A DNA stretch of 64,000 bases from Fictibacillus sp. FJAT-27399 (lineage in GTDB: Bacteria; Bacillota; Bacilli; Bacillales; Fictibacillaceae), in NCBI RefSeq assembly GCF_001510655.1, contig NZ_LMVC01000001.1:198574-262573 (forward strand), in the 5' to 3' direction. A model generated the notes under the pieces. That model worked only from the letters and a program-made list of their open reading frames with translations, searched no databases and was not told the DNA's origin. Below, piece after piece: positions 1-8,086 of the stretch. Position numbers and translations under genes: made by a program. Position 1 is the first letter of the stretch. Every line of letters begins with the position of its first letter.

Positions 1-134
1 GCGGGAGTCTCACCTGTCACGCTAGTCCCGCAGGAGTCTCGCATCTTCCACTTCAATTAACTTTTCATTGAAGATTTTTCAAGCCAAAAAGGGGCTGCCT
101 GAAGGTCAATTTTCGACTTTCTGGACAGCCCCTT
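1..134 (+). repeat. Partial copy (A) of ~250 bp dispersed repeat
   Basis: This matches the right half of the full copies at 4228-4477 and 38113-38362; the left half lies outside the window. The right end holds an imperfect inverted repeat (about 88-134). Read on the minus strand it is a GC-rich stem followed by a run of T, as in an intrinsic terminator. It starts 5 bp after the stop codon of the minus-strand gene at 140-277 and probably terminates it. Confidence 0.85.
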
Positions 135-139
135 TAAAT

Positions 140-277
140 TTACAAATGATCGGTTTCTTTAGAAAACGAATGTTTACCAGCTGCTTTGTTTTTTTGTTCA
201 GCTTCATTTTTTAACTGCTGATCCGCTTGACGATCGTTTTTTTTCTTATGATTGTCTTTCGTGTATTTATGTGTCAA
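140..277 (-). CDS. Small DUF3941-like protein, 45 aa
   Basis: A small, very hydrophilic 45-residue protein rich in Lys, Asn, Gln and His. It begins with TTG, preceded by a good GGAGG site at 285-290, and ends with the residues KETDHL. From memory the DUF3941 family of Bacillaceae has this size, composition and a C-terminal TDHL, so I assign it there with moderate confidence. The function is unknown. No membrane segment or cysteine is present. The stop codon is followed within 5 bp by the terminator-like end of repeat copy A. Confidence 0.65.
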   Translation of the reverse strand: MTHKYTKDNHKKKNDRQADQQLKNEAEQKNKAAGKHSFSKETDHL

Positions 278-322
278 AAGTCTCGCCTCCTCATGAATTA
301 ACATGAGCGGGCAGGAGTAACT

Positions 323-1189
323 TTATGCATCGGAATAGGGCTTTGTAAGAAAGAACATGGCAATGGTGCCTGGACCCGCATGAGAGCCGATGGCACAGCC
401 GATCATGGATATCATAATCTGTTCACAGCCGGTTTCTGCTTTAATCATTTCTTTTAAGGCATTTGCTGCTTCTTGATCATCGGCATGGCTGATCCCGATA
501 ATTTGATCTTCAAATGAAGTTCCCCGTTCTTTCATCAATTCGATCATCCGGCCAAACACTTTCTTTTTGCCACGGATTTTTTCGATCGGATAGAGTTTTC
601 CTTCCTTCATATGAAGAACCGGCTTTATTTTCAGCAGGCTTCCCATTACTGCTGCTGTCCGGCTAACACGTCCGCCTCTTAATAAATATTCCAAGTCATC
701 TACGGTAAAAATATGCTCAGTATGGCTGAGGTAATAATTCGCTGTGTTTATTACTTCTTTTAGATTTTTTCCTTCCTTCGCAGCCTTTGCCGCCTGATAA
801 ACAACAAGGCCAAAACCAAGAGAAGCACATTGGCTGTCGATAACACTGATATTTGCATGAGGATATTCCTCAAGCACCTCCTGGCGCATGAGTTCAGCGG
901 TCTGGAAAGTTCCGCTTAAGCCTGAAGAAAGCGTGATATAAACACAAGGCGTTTCAGTTTCTGCGCATTTTTGGAAGGCTTCCTTAACAAGCAAAGGAGG
1001 AACCTGGGACGTTTTAGGTGCCGCACCTTCACGCATCTGATTATACAGCTGAAGCGGCTGTATGGTTTTACGGTCATATTCTTCATGGCTATGAATGGTT
1101 ACGACTAAAGGAAGCATATTAATTTCAAGTTCGTCTATTATGTGCTGCGGCAGATCACAGCCGCTGTCTGTAATGATCTGGACTCCCAT
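323..1189 (-). CDS. DegV family fatty-acid-binding protein (YitS-like)
   Basis: DegV-family protein of 288 residues. The family binds a fatty acid in a cleft between two domains and, where studied, presents it to fatty acid kinase; that is family knowledge. Visible signatures are the N-terminal ITDSGCDLP, the TSQVP motif around residue 60, SSGLSGTFQTA around 90, and RGGRVS followed by a KP segment near 170-190. The start is placed at the ATG at 1189 because AAGGTGAT lies six bases upstream of it; an in-frame ATG at 1204 lies upstream of that site. It is divergent from the yitT-like gene, as yitS and yitT are adjacent in B. subtilis. A second DegV gene lies at 36575-37426. Confidence 0.9.
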   Translation of the reverse strand: MGVQIITDSGCDLPQHIIDELEINMLPLVVTIHSHEEYDRKTIQPLQLYNQMREGAAPKTSQVPPLLVKEAFQKCAETETPCVYITLSSGLSGTFQTAELMRQEVLEEYPHANISVIDSQCASLGFGLVVYQAAKAAKEGKNLKEVINTANYYLSHTEHIFTVDDLEYLLRGGRVSRTAAVMGSLLKIKPVLHMKEGKLYPIEKIRGKKKVFGRMIELMKERGTSFEDQIIGISHADDQEAANALKEMIKAETGCEQIMISMIGCAIGSHAGPGTIAMFFLTKPYSDA

Positions 1190-1351
1190 ATCAATCACCT
1201 TCAATTATGTATGATATCTTCAGTGTATACTTCACTATTGGTAATGGCAATAGAATGTTTCAAGCTAAAACCTTTGTGCCTATTGACTCCAGAAGTTAAT
1301 TCTGATAAAAAAGTATAGTTGGGAAGCAATGAATCGAAAGGAAATTTAATA

Positions 1352-2203
1352 ATGAATTACACACCCATGCAAGAAATCAAGAAAATTATCGTCATTATTT
1401 TAGGTGCTGCGTTGAATGCAGCCGCCCTTAATTTATTTTTAATACCCGCCAAAGTGTATGCGAGCGGATTTACCGGTGTGGCACAGCTCGTTTCTAGCTT
1501 GCTTATCCATTCACCAGTTCCTATCTCAACTGGGATGCTTTTGTTTGCTCTAAACATTCCGGTAGCCATTCTAGGATGGATGAAGGTTGGTAAATCGTTC
1601 ACCATCTACAGCTTTTTTTGTGTTTTTATGATGTCTTTTTTTCTTGAAATCATTCCTGTTGTTGAAATCTCAAAGGATATTTTGCTCAACGCAGTATTTG
1701 GAGGAGTGATTGCAGCTGTTGGTGTTGGCTTTACCCTAAAATATGGTGCTTCAACAGGCGGCCTTGATATCGTTGCCATGATTTTGTCACGTAAACACAA
1801 CCGCCCGATCGGAACATATTTTCTTATTTTAAACGGCTGTATCATCCTTGCGGCCGGGCTGCTTTTCGGGTGGGAGAAAGCCCTTTATACACTCGTTACT
1901 TTATATGTTAGTACACGTGTCATCGATGCAATCCATACCCGCCATGAGAAACTGACGGCTATGATCGTGACAAGAAAGGGAAGCGAATTAAAAGAAGCCA
2001 TCCACTCAAGGCTGGTTAGGGGAATTACGATTGTCCCTGCAAAAGGAGCATTCTCAAACGAAAACAAGGAGATGCTAGTTATTGTCGTAACCCGTTATGA
2101 GCTATATGATTTAGAAAACATCATTAAAGAAGTCGATCCAAGTGCATTCACCAATATTGTGAACACGACTGGAGTTTTCGGGTTATTTCGAAGAGATGAT
2201 TAA
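1352..2203 (+). CDS. yitT: YitT family membrane protein
   Basis: A 283-residue integral membrane protein of the YitT family (DUF161 followed by a C-terminal DUF2179). About five hydrophobic segments fill residues 10-185; the C-terminal 90 residues are soluble and include the family-typical region ending in GVFGLFRRDD. The ATG at 1352 is preceded by AAAGGA at suitable spacing; a longer TTG-start reading from 1319 lacks such a site. The molecular function of the family is not established. It is transcribed away from the DegV gene and ends at a strong bidirectional terminator. Confidence 0.9.
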   Translation: MNYTPMQEIKKIIVIILGAALNAAALNLFLIPAKVYASGFTGVAQLVSSLLIHSPVPISTGMLLFALNIPVAILGWMKVGKSFTIYSFFCVFMMSFFLEIIPVVEISKDILLNAVFGGVIAAVGVGFTLKYGASTGGLDIVAMILSRKHNRPIGTYFLILNGCIILAAGLLFGWEKALYTLVTLYVSTRVIDAIHTRHEKLTAMIVTRKGSELKEAIHSRLVRGITIVPAKGAFSNENKEMLVIVVTRYELYDLENIIKEVDPSAFTNIVNTTGVFGLFRRDD

Positions 2204-2206
2204 TAG

Positions 2207-2255
2207 AAAAAAGAGTACCTTCAGGGAATTTCACCTGCCAGGTACTCTTTTTTTT
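2207..2255. terminator. Bidirectional intrinsic terminator
   Basis: A long stem (AAAAGAGTACCT pairing with AGGTACTCTTTT) with A and T runs on either side lies between the convergent yitT and NifU-N genes. It can serve both. Confidence 0.9.
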
Positions 2256-2257
2256 CA

Positions 2258-2515
2258 TTATAAAGTCTCCAGAACTTTTTGAATTTGGGGCACCAGTTCG
2301 TCCCAATCACTTTCAGGAAATTTGTTTACGGTAATAAAGTCTTGAAAACCGAAGATGGATTCCACACCATCAATGCCAATAAGGGATTGTGCCAATTCTG
2401 AATCAGGTGTGTCTCCTGCTCTGGCTGATAATCTGCCTTCTAAAAAGGGCTGGCTTGCTGAAAATTTAAGAGCATTTGGGTTTGGGGTTGGTTGTATTCC
2501 AAATTCTACTGCCAT
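2258..2515 (-). CDS. NifU N-terminal (Nfu_N) domain protein
   Basis: An 85-residue protein that consists only of an Nfu/NifU N-terminal scaffold domain. The motif PTPNPNALKF at residues 8-17 is diagnostic, followed by a pattern around IDGVESIFGFQDFITV. In larger Nfu proteins this domain precedes an iron-sulfur scaffold domain with CxxC; here there are no cysteines, so direct cluster binding is unlikely. The start is the ATG at 2515, because AGGAGATG overlaps the alternative ATG at 2524. It is probably co-transcribed with the acetyltransferase gene 18 bp upstream. Confidence 0.85.
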   Translation of the reverse strand: MAVEFGIQPTPNPNALKFSASQPFLEGRLSARAGDTPDSELAQSLIGIDGVESIFGFQDFITVNKFPESDWDELVPQIQKVLETL

Positions 2516-2533
2516 TCTTCTCATCTCCTGTTA

Positions 2534-2986
2534 TTAAAAATTAAAACGATACCTCTGTGATACAATATCATGAAAATCAAGGGAGTTGTACAGGTGTTTC
2601 GTGACTGAATTGTTGATTCCTGTTTCCAGCTCTATGGACTTAATCCCTTCACGTTCTGCCCAATGGATCAGATGCAGCAAAATTTTGCGGGCAATCCCTT
2701 TGTTTCGCGCATTTTCCCGGACGAAAAGTTCGTTTAACCAAAGATAGGGGCCGCCGAGAGGCAAACTGATTCCGATGTTGTAGAATGCAACTCCGAGAAT
2801 TTCTCCTGCTTCCTCGGCGATGATGACGCCTGAGTTGGAATCCTTCTGGATGGCAAGAGAAATGCCGTTTAGTACTTTTTGATAACTGCCATCATCCTCT
2901 GAACGCGTCCGCTGCTGAGAGATCAAATCCGCGATTTTCTTGGTTAAATCCTCAGTGGCGTCAGCCGGAACTTCATAGACAAACAT
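2534..2986 (-). CDS. GNAT family N-acetyltransferase
   Basis: A 150-residue GNAT acyltransferase. The core is visible: LWLNELFVRENARNKGIARK holds the beta4 strand and the acetyl-CoA pyrophosphate loop (R/Q-x-x-G-x-G/A), followed by a helix and the SIELETGINNS beta5 region. The substrate cannot be predicted. The start has GGAGG six bases upstream. It forms a likely two-gene minus-strand unit with the NifU-N gene downstream. Confidence 0.85.
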   Translation of the reverse strand: MFVYEVPADATEDLTKKIADLISQQRTRSEDDGSYQKVLNGISLAIQKDSNSGVIIAEEAGEILGVAFYNIGISLPLGGPYLWLNELFVRENARNKGIARKILLHLIHWAEREGIKSIELETGINNSVTKHLYNSLDFHDIVSQRYRFNF

Positions 2987-3113
2987 TAAAATCCTCCATG
3001 CAAATAGGTTTTGTAGCTACATTATAACAAAATAATCACTTTGCGACTGTGAGCAAATGAATTTTACAGGCGAATATTTATAATGAAACTAAAAAATGGC
3101 AAGGGGGGAGTTC

Positions 3114-3701
3114 ATGAAAACATTGGTGTGCTTCGGTGACAGCATCACTTCTGAGGAAAAAAGTGATGATGGTACACTTAGGCTGACTTCAAGGGTGCGT
3201 TTGTCCCTGCAGAAATGGAATGTTATTAATGCAGGTGTACCCGCTGAAACCACACGATTGGCGTTAACCCGTTTTCAGGAAGACGTTTTACGGCATGACC
3301 CTGATCTGGTGACCATTCTTTTTGGTGCAAATGACGCGAGCAGCCATCGTTTAATCGAAGTGGAAGAATATAAAAAAAACCTGGAATACATGATTGAAAA
3401 GCTTGGTCCATCAAAGGTCATCCTTGTTTCTCCGTCACCGGTTGACGAACGTTTTCAACATGCGAGATCAAATGAGGAGTTGAAGAATTACGCGTTAGCG
3501 GTAAGGAAACTGGCAAAAAAGTACAATACCCATTTCGTGGATTTATGGACAGAGATGATCAACAAAGATTATTGCAAGATGCTTAACAATGATGGCCTGC
3601 ATTTTAATAAAAAGGGCTATAAACTCCTTGCAGATCTCGTCATCCGAAAAATGGAAAAGCTGACAAGTTCCCAAGCTTCGAAACGAATGTTACTGCTATA
3701 A
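3114..3701 (+). CDS. SGNH/GDSL-type esterase or lipase
   Basis: A 195-residue cytoplasmic SGNH hydrolase. Block I is CFGDSIT near the N terminus (nucleophile Ser), block III is FGANDAS, and block V has DGLHFNKKGY, which supplies the catalytic Asp and His. The predicted role is hydrolysis of a carboxylic ester; the substrate is unknown. There is no signal peptide. The ATG at 3114 follows GGGGGAG closely, so the upstream in-frame ATG at 3096 is not used. A terminator follows at 3714. Confidence 0.9.
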   Translation: MKTLVCFGDSITSEEKSDDGTLRLTSRVRLSLQKWNVINAGVPAETTRLALTRFQEDVLRHDPDLVTILFGANDASSHRLIEVEEYKKNLEYMIEKLGPSKVILVSPSPVDERFQHARSNEELKNYALAVRKLAKKYNTHFVDLWTEMINKDYCKMLNNDGLHFNKKGYKLLADLVIRKMEKLTSSQASKRMLLL

Positions 3702-3713
3702 TGGGTAACCCAT

Positions 3714-3746
3714 AAAAAAAGGCTGAGAGAAAACTCTCGGCCTTTT
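3714..3746. terminator. Bidirectional intrinsic terminator
   Basis: GGCTGAGAG-AAAA-CTCTCGGCC flanked by A and T runs, between the convergent esterase gene and the small gene at 3745-3996. Confidence 0.9.
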
Positions 3747-3996
3747 ACTGCTGGTCTTGTGTGCTTTTTTTTGTCTGGTCAAGCTCTTCCTGCAGTTCAG
3801 CAAGCTGCTGGCGTTCTGCATCAGAAGAGTCAGCCATGGCGGAAGAGATAATATTCTGTGCTACTGAAACGTCTTCGTTGCTGAAGTCATTGTTTTGCTG
3901 GCTGATTTGCTCATGCTGTTCGTGTTGTCCCTCTTCATTTTTCCCAACCAGATTGGAAACTGCTTCTCTTGCTCTCTGAAAAATATTATTACCCAT
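3745..3996 (-). CDS. DUF3813-like small protein, 83 aa
   Basis: A polar, Gln/Glu-rich 83-residue protein with no membrane segment. The N terminus MGNNIFQRAREAVSNL and the later pattern VAQNIISSAMADSSDAERQQLAELQEEL resemble what I recall of the DUF3813 family of Bacillus, which includes a B. subtilis yit-region protein. The function is unknown; the C-terminal half is probably helical. The start is supported by AGGAGG ten bases upstream. The stop codon of the 47-residue gene upstream lies three bases before this gene, and the ribosome site of this gene lies inside that gene, so the two form one operon. Confidence 0.7.
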   Translation of the reverse strand: MGNNIFQRAREAVSNLVGKNEEGQHEQHEQISQQNNDFSNEDVSVAQNIISSAMADSSDAERQQLAELQEELDQTKKSTQDQQ

Positions 3997-3999
3997 CGG

Positions 4000-4143
4000 T
4001 TAATTTCCTCCTAATGTAATATTTTTTTGAACTTCTTGCTTCGTTTCTTTAATGTCTTCATTTAGCTGCTGCTGAACGTCATTATGCTTTACTTCATCAG
4101 CGCCTTGCTGTATAGCACGTTTTGATTTGCTGTGCTTGCTCAT
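4000..4143 (-). CDS. Small basic hydrophilic protein, 47 aa
   Basis: A complete 47-codon frame that starts with ATG (GGAGG upstream at 4152-4156) and reads MSKHSKSKRAIQQGADEV..., ending in ITLGGN. The N terminus is basic and the rest is rich in Gln, Glu and Lys. An overlapping ATG in another frame stops after 16 codons, so the second ATG is chosen. I do not recognise the family; its size and composition resemble small spore-core proteins, but no signature of one is present. It is translationally linked to the downstream DUF3813-like gene, whose ribosome site overlaps its last codons. Confidence 0.6.
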   Translation of the reverse strand: MSKHSKSKRAIQQGADEVKHNDVQQQLNEDIKETKQEVQKNITLGGN

Positions 4144-4227
4144 TCATCTTGGCCTCCTAACGGTTTATATTAGTTTTTACACAAGCACGAGTTTTATGTA
4201 GAAAGCTCACCCTTCCAAAATTTATAA

Positions 4228-4477
4228 AAGGGGCTGTCCAAGAAGTCTGTAAGCTGTTGATTTCCGTTCCAGGCTGCTCGCTTTCCGCGGGGCGTGCGGT
4301 GAGCCTTACCGGCGTGAACGCCTACTTTTTGGTGCAAGCACCGGCGGAAGTCTCACCTGTCACGCTAGTCCCGCAGGAGTCTCGCATCTTCCACTTCAAT
4401 TAACTTTTCATTGAAGATTTTTCAAGCCAAAAAGGGGCTGCCTGAAGGTCAATTTTCGACTTTCTGGACAGCCCCTT
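4228..4477 (+). repeat. Full copy (B) of ~250 bp dispersed repeat
   Basis: The element is bounded by a perfect 13-bp inverted repeat (AAGGGGCTGTCCA and its complement). It contains several short hairpins, including GGCGTGAACGCC at 4311-4322 and GGTGCAAGCACC at 4331-4342. A longer imperfect inverted repeat at the right end acts as a terminator-like stem when read on the minus strand. It begins 11 bp after the stop codon of the yitU-like gene. No coding capacity and no clear target duplication are visible. Confidence 0.9.
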
Positions 4478-4488
4478 AATGGATTACA

Positions 4489-5301
4489 TTATTTTAATGA
4501 CAATACATCTTCTAAGTAAAGGGCGATTCCATCTTCTTCGTTTGTTGCCGTTACAAAGTTTGCGATATTTTTCAATTCGGAAATGGCATTGCCCATCGCG
4601 ATTCCGTGTCCTGCATATTCAATCATTTCCAAGTCATTGTCTTCGTCGCCAAAGGCAATGACCCTTTCTGTTGGTATGTTGTAATATTCGGCGATCTTCT
4701 TTAATCCTACAGCTTTGTTTAAACCGGCACGTATGATTTCTATGATGTTCCAAGGAGCAGCCCATACGCGCTGGTCGATTACTTCAGCATGTTCCTGTTT
4801 CAGCTGGTCCCGTAATTCAGCAACGTGATGATCCTGAGGATGAATCAAAATGGAGGTAGGGTCATCAGTGAGCATGTTTTGAAGGTCCCCCGTCTGTGCC
4901 GGGTTCTCTCCCATGATAAACGTATTGACAATGACTTCGTCTTCTTTGTGCAAATACACATCATCCAATACTTCAGCCATAATATTTTTCACAAGAAAGT
5001 CTTCAGCAGTTTGAATGACTCTTTTCGCATGTGAAAGTTCCAATGGGGAATGGTACACACCAAACTTCTTATCGTGGGGGTGATGGACAAATGCGCCGTT
5101 AAAGTTAACAATTGGTGTGTTTAAGCCAAGTTCATCATAATACATGGTGCTTGCACGATAAGGGCGGCCGGTTGAAATGCAGATGATATGGCCCTCTTTT
5201 TTAGCCTGAAGAACGGCGTTTTTTGTTCGATCCGAAATCGTTTTTTTATCATTCAGTAAGGTGCCGTCTAGATCTAACGCGATTAAATACGGTTTCTTCA
5301 T
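4489..5301 (-). CDS. yitU: Cof-type HAD phosphatase (YitU-like)
   Basis: A 270-residue HAD-superfamily phosphatase of the Cof (C2B cap) type. Motif I is ALDLDGTLLND, motif II ISTGRPY, motif III the Lys in GLNKAVGL, and motif IV FGDEDNDLEMIEYAGHG. Such enzymes dephosphorylate small phosphometabolites. B. subtilis YitU, the positional counterpart, has been linked to flavin precursor dephosphorylation; that is family knowledge, not visible here. The start has an AGGAA site. It is followed by repeat copy B, whose hairpin end probably terminates it. Confidence 0.88.
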   Translation of the reverse strand: MKKPYLIALDLDGTLLNDKKTISDRTKNAVLQAKKEGHIICISTGRPYRASTMYYDELGLNTPIVNFNGAFVHHPHDKKFGVYHSPLELSHAKRVIQTAEDFLVKNIMAEVLDDVYLHKEDEVIVNTFIMGENPAQTGDLQNMLTDDPTSILIHPQDHHVAELRDQLKQEHAEVIDQRVWAAPWNIIEIIRAGLNKAVGLKKIAEYYNIPTERVIAFGDEDNDLEMIEYAGHGIAMGNAISELKNIANFVTATNEEDGIALYLEDVLSLK

Positions 5302-5437
5302 TCAGATTCCTGCCTTTTCTTCGGTTCTCAAGTTTAGTGTAATGCTTTCCTTAATCACTGTCCAATATAAGGAAGTTTTACAGTATCGGCTCAAGGGTAA
5401 TGCTACATACATATAGGTTCAAGAAGGAGGAGTTTCC

Positions 5438-5713
5438 ATGAAGAAGAAATATTTGCTGCTATCTGGTTTTGCATTGTCCGCTGCCGGAGTAACATCCTAC
5501 CTCTTGCGTAAGGGTTCCAACAGGGCTATGGCTAAAATGATGATCAATGACATGAAAGATAAAATCCTACCTTTTATGACAAAAGAGGAAAAAGATCAGA
5601 AACTGCCTGTGAATAAAGCGGGCCATCCCGATCCATATGATATCGATGATAATGAAATGGTGTCGGAAGGAAGCATGTATCCCGTGAATTATTACAATAA
5701 AAAGAAACAGTAA
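5438..5713 (+). CDS. Hypothetical protein with N-terminal membrane segment, 91 aa
   Basis: A 91-residue protein with a lysine-led hydrophobic segment at residues 4-24 (MKKKYLLLSGFALSAAGVTS...) and no clear cleavage site, so it is probably membrane-anchored. The remainder is soluble, with a Met/Lys-rich middle and an acidic Asp-rich stretch (YDIDDNEM). I do not recognise the family. Translation is well supported by AAGGAGGAG just upstream of the ATG. It lies alone between the divergent yitU gene and a structured repeat. Confidence 0.75.
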   Translation: MKKKYLLLSGFALSAAGVTSYLLRKGSNRAMAKMMINDMKDKILPFMTKEEKDQKLPVNKAGHPDPYDIDDNEMVSEGSMYPVNYYNKKKQ

Positions 5714-5770
5714 GGCAATGACCAAGGTAAGAAAGTATAAAGCAATTTAGCATGCATAGATGTAATGTCT

Positions 5771-5941
5771 AGCTCAATCACCCAGTGCTGAAAACGAACT
5801 TCAGTTTTCAGCATAAGTCCTCGAAAGACGAAAAATATTTACCATTTCGTCTTAGGTCGCTTCACTCTTACCCAACAACACAAAAAGCGTGTTGTTGGGT
5901 AAGAGTTCCAGCGCTGTCGGACTTTAACGGGCGATTGAGCT
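5771..5941. repeat. Multi-hairpin intergenic element
   Basis: An outer inverted repeat (AGCTCAATCACCC at 5771-5783 with GGGCGATTGAGCT at 5929-5941, 12 of 13 paired) encloses three hairpins: 5787-5812 (GCTGAAAAC / GTTTTCAGC), 5825-5853 (AAGACGAAA / TTTCGTCTT) and 5867-5903 (a perfect 15-bp stem with a 7-base loop). The ends TGTCTAGCT and AGCTTTTCTAA resemble those of dispersed intergenic repeats I recall from other Bacillaceae. It fills most of the 293-base gap before the YitV-like gene. Confidence 0.75.
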
Positions 5942-6006
5942 TTTCTAATACGCAAATTTCGATTAACTTGTTATGATAGAGAAAACAATAAGCAAAGGAG
6001 AAGTAT

Positions 6007-6771
6007 ATGGTAACCATAGAAACACGAACAATTGATAACATTCCGGTGCTGCAAGCTTTTGAAACGGGCAAAGAGAATGAAAAGCTTCCTTTAATGTTGT
6101 TTATCCATGGATTCACGAGCGCAAAGGAGCACAACCTGCACTTTGCCTATGCCCTTGCCCAAAAAGGATACCGTGTCGTTCTGCCGGATATGCTTCATCA
6201 TGGTGAACGAATGTCTGACGTTTCAGGAGATAAAAGGATGTATTCCTTCTGGGATATCGTCGTTCAAGGTATCCAGGACATACATACACTTGTTCAATCT
6301 CTTGATCGGGAAGGCATAATTGACCCAGAGAGGGTAGGGGTTTCAGGTACTTCCATGGGAGGGATCATTACATTTGGAGCTCTATCGCAGTATCCTTATA
6401 TAAAAGCCGCTGTAACACTCATGGGAACACCGTACTATGAAGATTTTGCTTATTGGCAGATTGAAAAGATGAAACAGCAGGAAGTTTCCTTTCCTTTTTC
6501 AGAAGAGGCACTCGCGAAGGTCATCTCCATCATCAAGCCCTTTGATTTAACATCGTGCATGGAAAAGCTTGATAATCGGCCTCTATTATTATGGCACAGC
6601 AAGATCGATGAAGTGGTACCTTTCAGCCAAAGCTGCGATTTCTATAGAAAAGCAAAGGCTGTTTATAAAAATCCTGAGAAAATCCAATACATCGCGGATG
6701 AAACCTCAGGGCATAAAGTATCTAGGACGGCGTATCTCGAAACGGTAAAATGGTTTGCCAAATATTTATAG
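6007..6771 (+). CDS. yitV: Alpha/beta hydrolase (YitV-like esterase)
   Basis: A 254-residue cytoplasmic serine hydrolase of the dienelactone hydrolase-like group. The oxyanion region is LFIHGFTSAKEH, the nucleophile elbow is SGTSMGG (Ser about residue 117), the acid is near KIDEVVPFS and the catalytic His is in SGHKVSR. The expected chemistry is ester hydrolysis; the substrate is unknown. AAAGGAG precedes the ATG. B. subtilis YitV has this length and position. The molybdenum cofactor genes follow 31 bp later, so co-transcription is possible. Confidence 0.88.
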   Translation: MVTIETRTIDNIPVLQAFETGKENEKLPLMLFIHGFTSAKEHNLHFAYALAQKGYRVVLPDMLHHGERMSDVSGDKRMYSFWDIVVQGIQDIHTLVQSLDREGIIDPERVGVSGTSMGGIITFGALSQYPYIKAAVTLMGTPYYEDFAYWQIEKMKQQEVSFPFSEEALAKVISIIKPFDLTSCMEKLDNRPLLLWHSKIDEVVPFSQSCDFYRKAKAVYKNPEKIQYIADETSGHKVSRTAYLETVKWFAKYL

Positions 6772-6802
6772 ATCTGAAATAACCAAAGAGAGAGAGGTGA
6801 GC

Positions 6803-8086
6803 ATGATGCCGATTGAAAAACGGGAAATCATACCCGTCTGGGAAGCAGTACGGAGTGTACTGGATCAAACATTTGAATTGCCGACCGAAAAGATTCCTCT
6901 TGAAGTAAGTGATAACCGTTATTTAGCGGAAGACATTAAAGCTACCCATGATGTGCCTCCTTTTGATCGTTCTCCTTATGATGGATTTGCAATTAGAGCT
7001 GAAGATACAAATGGTGCATCAAAACAAGCTCCTGTAATCTTAAACGTGATCGATTCAATCGGAGCAGGCCATGTTTCTGAAAAAACAGTTCAAGAGGGAG
7101 AGGCCGTACGCCTAATGACAGGGGCTGAGATCCCAAAAGGTGCAGATGCCGTCATCATGCTGGAGCTCGTGAGCGAGAGGGACAGCAGGCATATTGAGAT
7201 AAGACGAACTGTCCACCCAGGTGATAATATTTCTGAACAGGGTGAAGACACAAAACAGGGAACTCCGATCTTAAAAAAAGGCTCAAAAATTCATCCGGGT
7301 GCTGTCGCTCTTCTGGCTACCTTCGGTTATGAAAGAGTGAAGGTTATGAAGAAGCCGGTGGTGGGAATATTAGCAACTGGTACAGAGCTGCTGGATGTTG
7401 GGGAGGAGCTCGTTCCCGGAAAGATTCGAAACAGCAATGCCTACATGATTGCCTCACAGATCAAAAAAATAGGCGGTGAACCTCACATACTCGGCAAACT
7501 ACCGGATGATTTCGAGCAAACGTATACGGGTATTGTCGGCGCTTTAGAACGATGTGATGTGTTAATCACGACAGGCGGCGTTTCAGTGGGAGATTTTGAT
7601 CATTTGCCGGCAATCTATAAGAAGATGGGGGCAAAGCTGCTTTTTAATAAAATCGCGATGAGGCCGGGGAGCGTTACTTCAGCATCGGTTTACAAGGGGA
7701 AACTTTTATTTGGCCTCTCCGGCAACCCGTCAGCATGCTTTGTGGGCTGTGAGCTGTTCGTGCGTCCTTATCTTTTGAATGCCTTGAATGCCGAAAAGGT
7801 TCATCTTGGCGTTTTAAAAACAGAGTTACAGGAGGATTTCCTTAAACCGAATCCATTTACACGTTTTGTGCGAAGCAGAGTGGAATGGAGGGGCTCTGCA
7901 CCATCTTCTGTTCCAGTAGGCTTGGATAAATCGGGTTCCGTTTCCTCCCTCGCCTACGCCAATGCGCTTATCGTTCTGCCTGGGGGAACGAGGGGGTGGG
8001 AAAAAGGATCGGAAGTGACCACGCTCTTATTAGACGGGGAAGGCAGTGTATGGCCATGGGATCTGGCAGTAAAGTCCAAGTCGTAG
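6803..8086 (+). CDS. moeA: Molybdopterin molybdotransferase MoeA
   Basis: MoeA of 428 residues, which inserts molybdate into adenylylated molybdopterin. Visible elements are PPFDRSPYDGFA near residue 50, RLMTGAEIPKGADAV near 105, the MogA-like domain with LATGTELLDVG and TTGGVSVGDFDHLP, and GLSGNPSACFV, followed by a C-terminal beta domain. The ATG pair at 6803/6806 has AGAGGTGA just upstream; the longer TTG reading from 6755 runs through the end of yitV. It is first in the moeA-mobB-moaE-moaD cluster and overlaps mobB by 37 bp. Confidence 0.95.
   Translation: MMPIEKREIIPVWEAVRSVLDQTFELPTEKIPLEVSDNRYLAEDIKATHDVPPFDRSPYDGFAIRAEDTNGASKQAPVILNVIDSIGAGHVSEKTVQEGEAVRLMTGAEIPKGADAVIMLELVSERDSRHIEIRRTVHPGDNISEQGEDTKQGTPILKKGSKIHPGAVALLATFGYERVKVMKKPVVGILATGTELLDVGEELVPGKIRNSNAYMIASQIKKIGGEPHILGKLPDDFEQTYTGIVGALERCDVLITTGGVSVGDFDHLPAIYKKMGAKLLFNKIAMRPGSVTSASVYKGKLLFGLSGNPSACFVGCELFVRPYLLNALNAEKVHLGVLKTELQEDFLKPNPFTRFVRSRVEWRGSAPSSVPVGLDKSGSVSSLAYANALIVLPGGTRGWEKGSEVTTLLLDGEGSVWPWDLAVKSKS

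Noticed and set aside
4228-4477. Repeat copies as standard transposable elements with target duplication
   Set aside because: Terminal inverted repeats are present, but the flanks of copies B, C and D show no convincing direct duplication, and no transposase is nearby.
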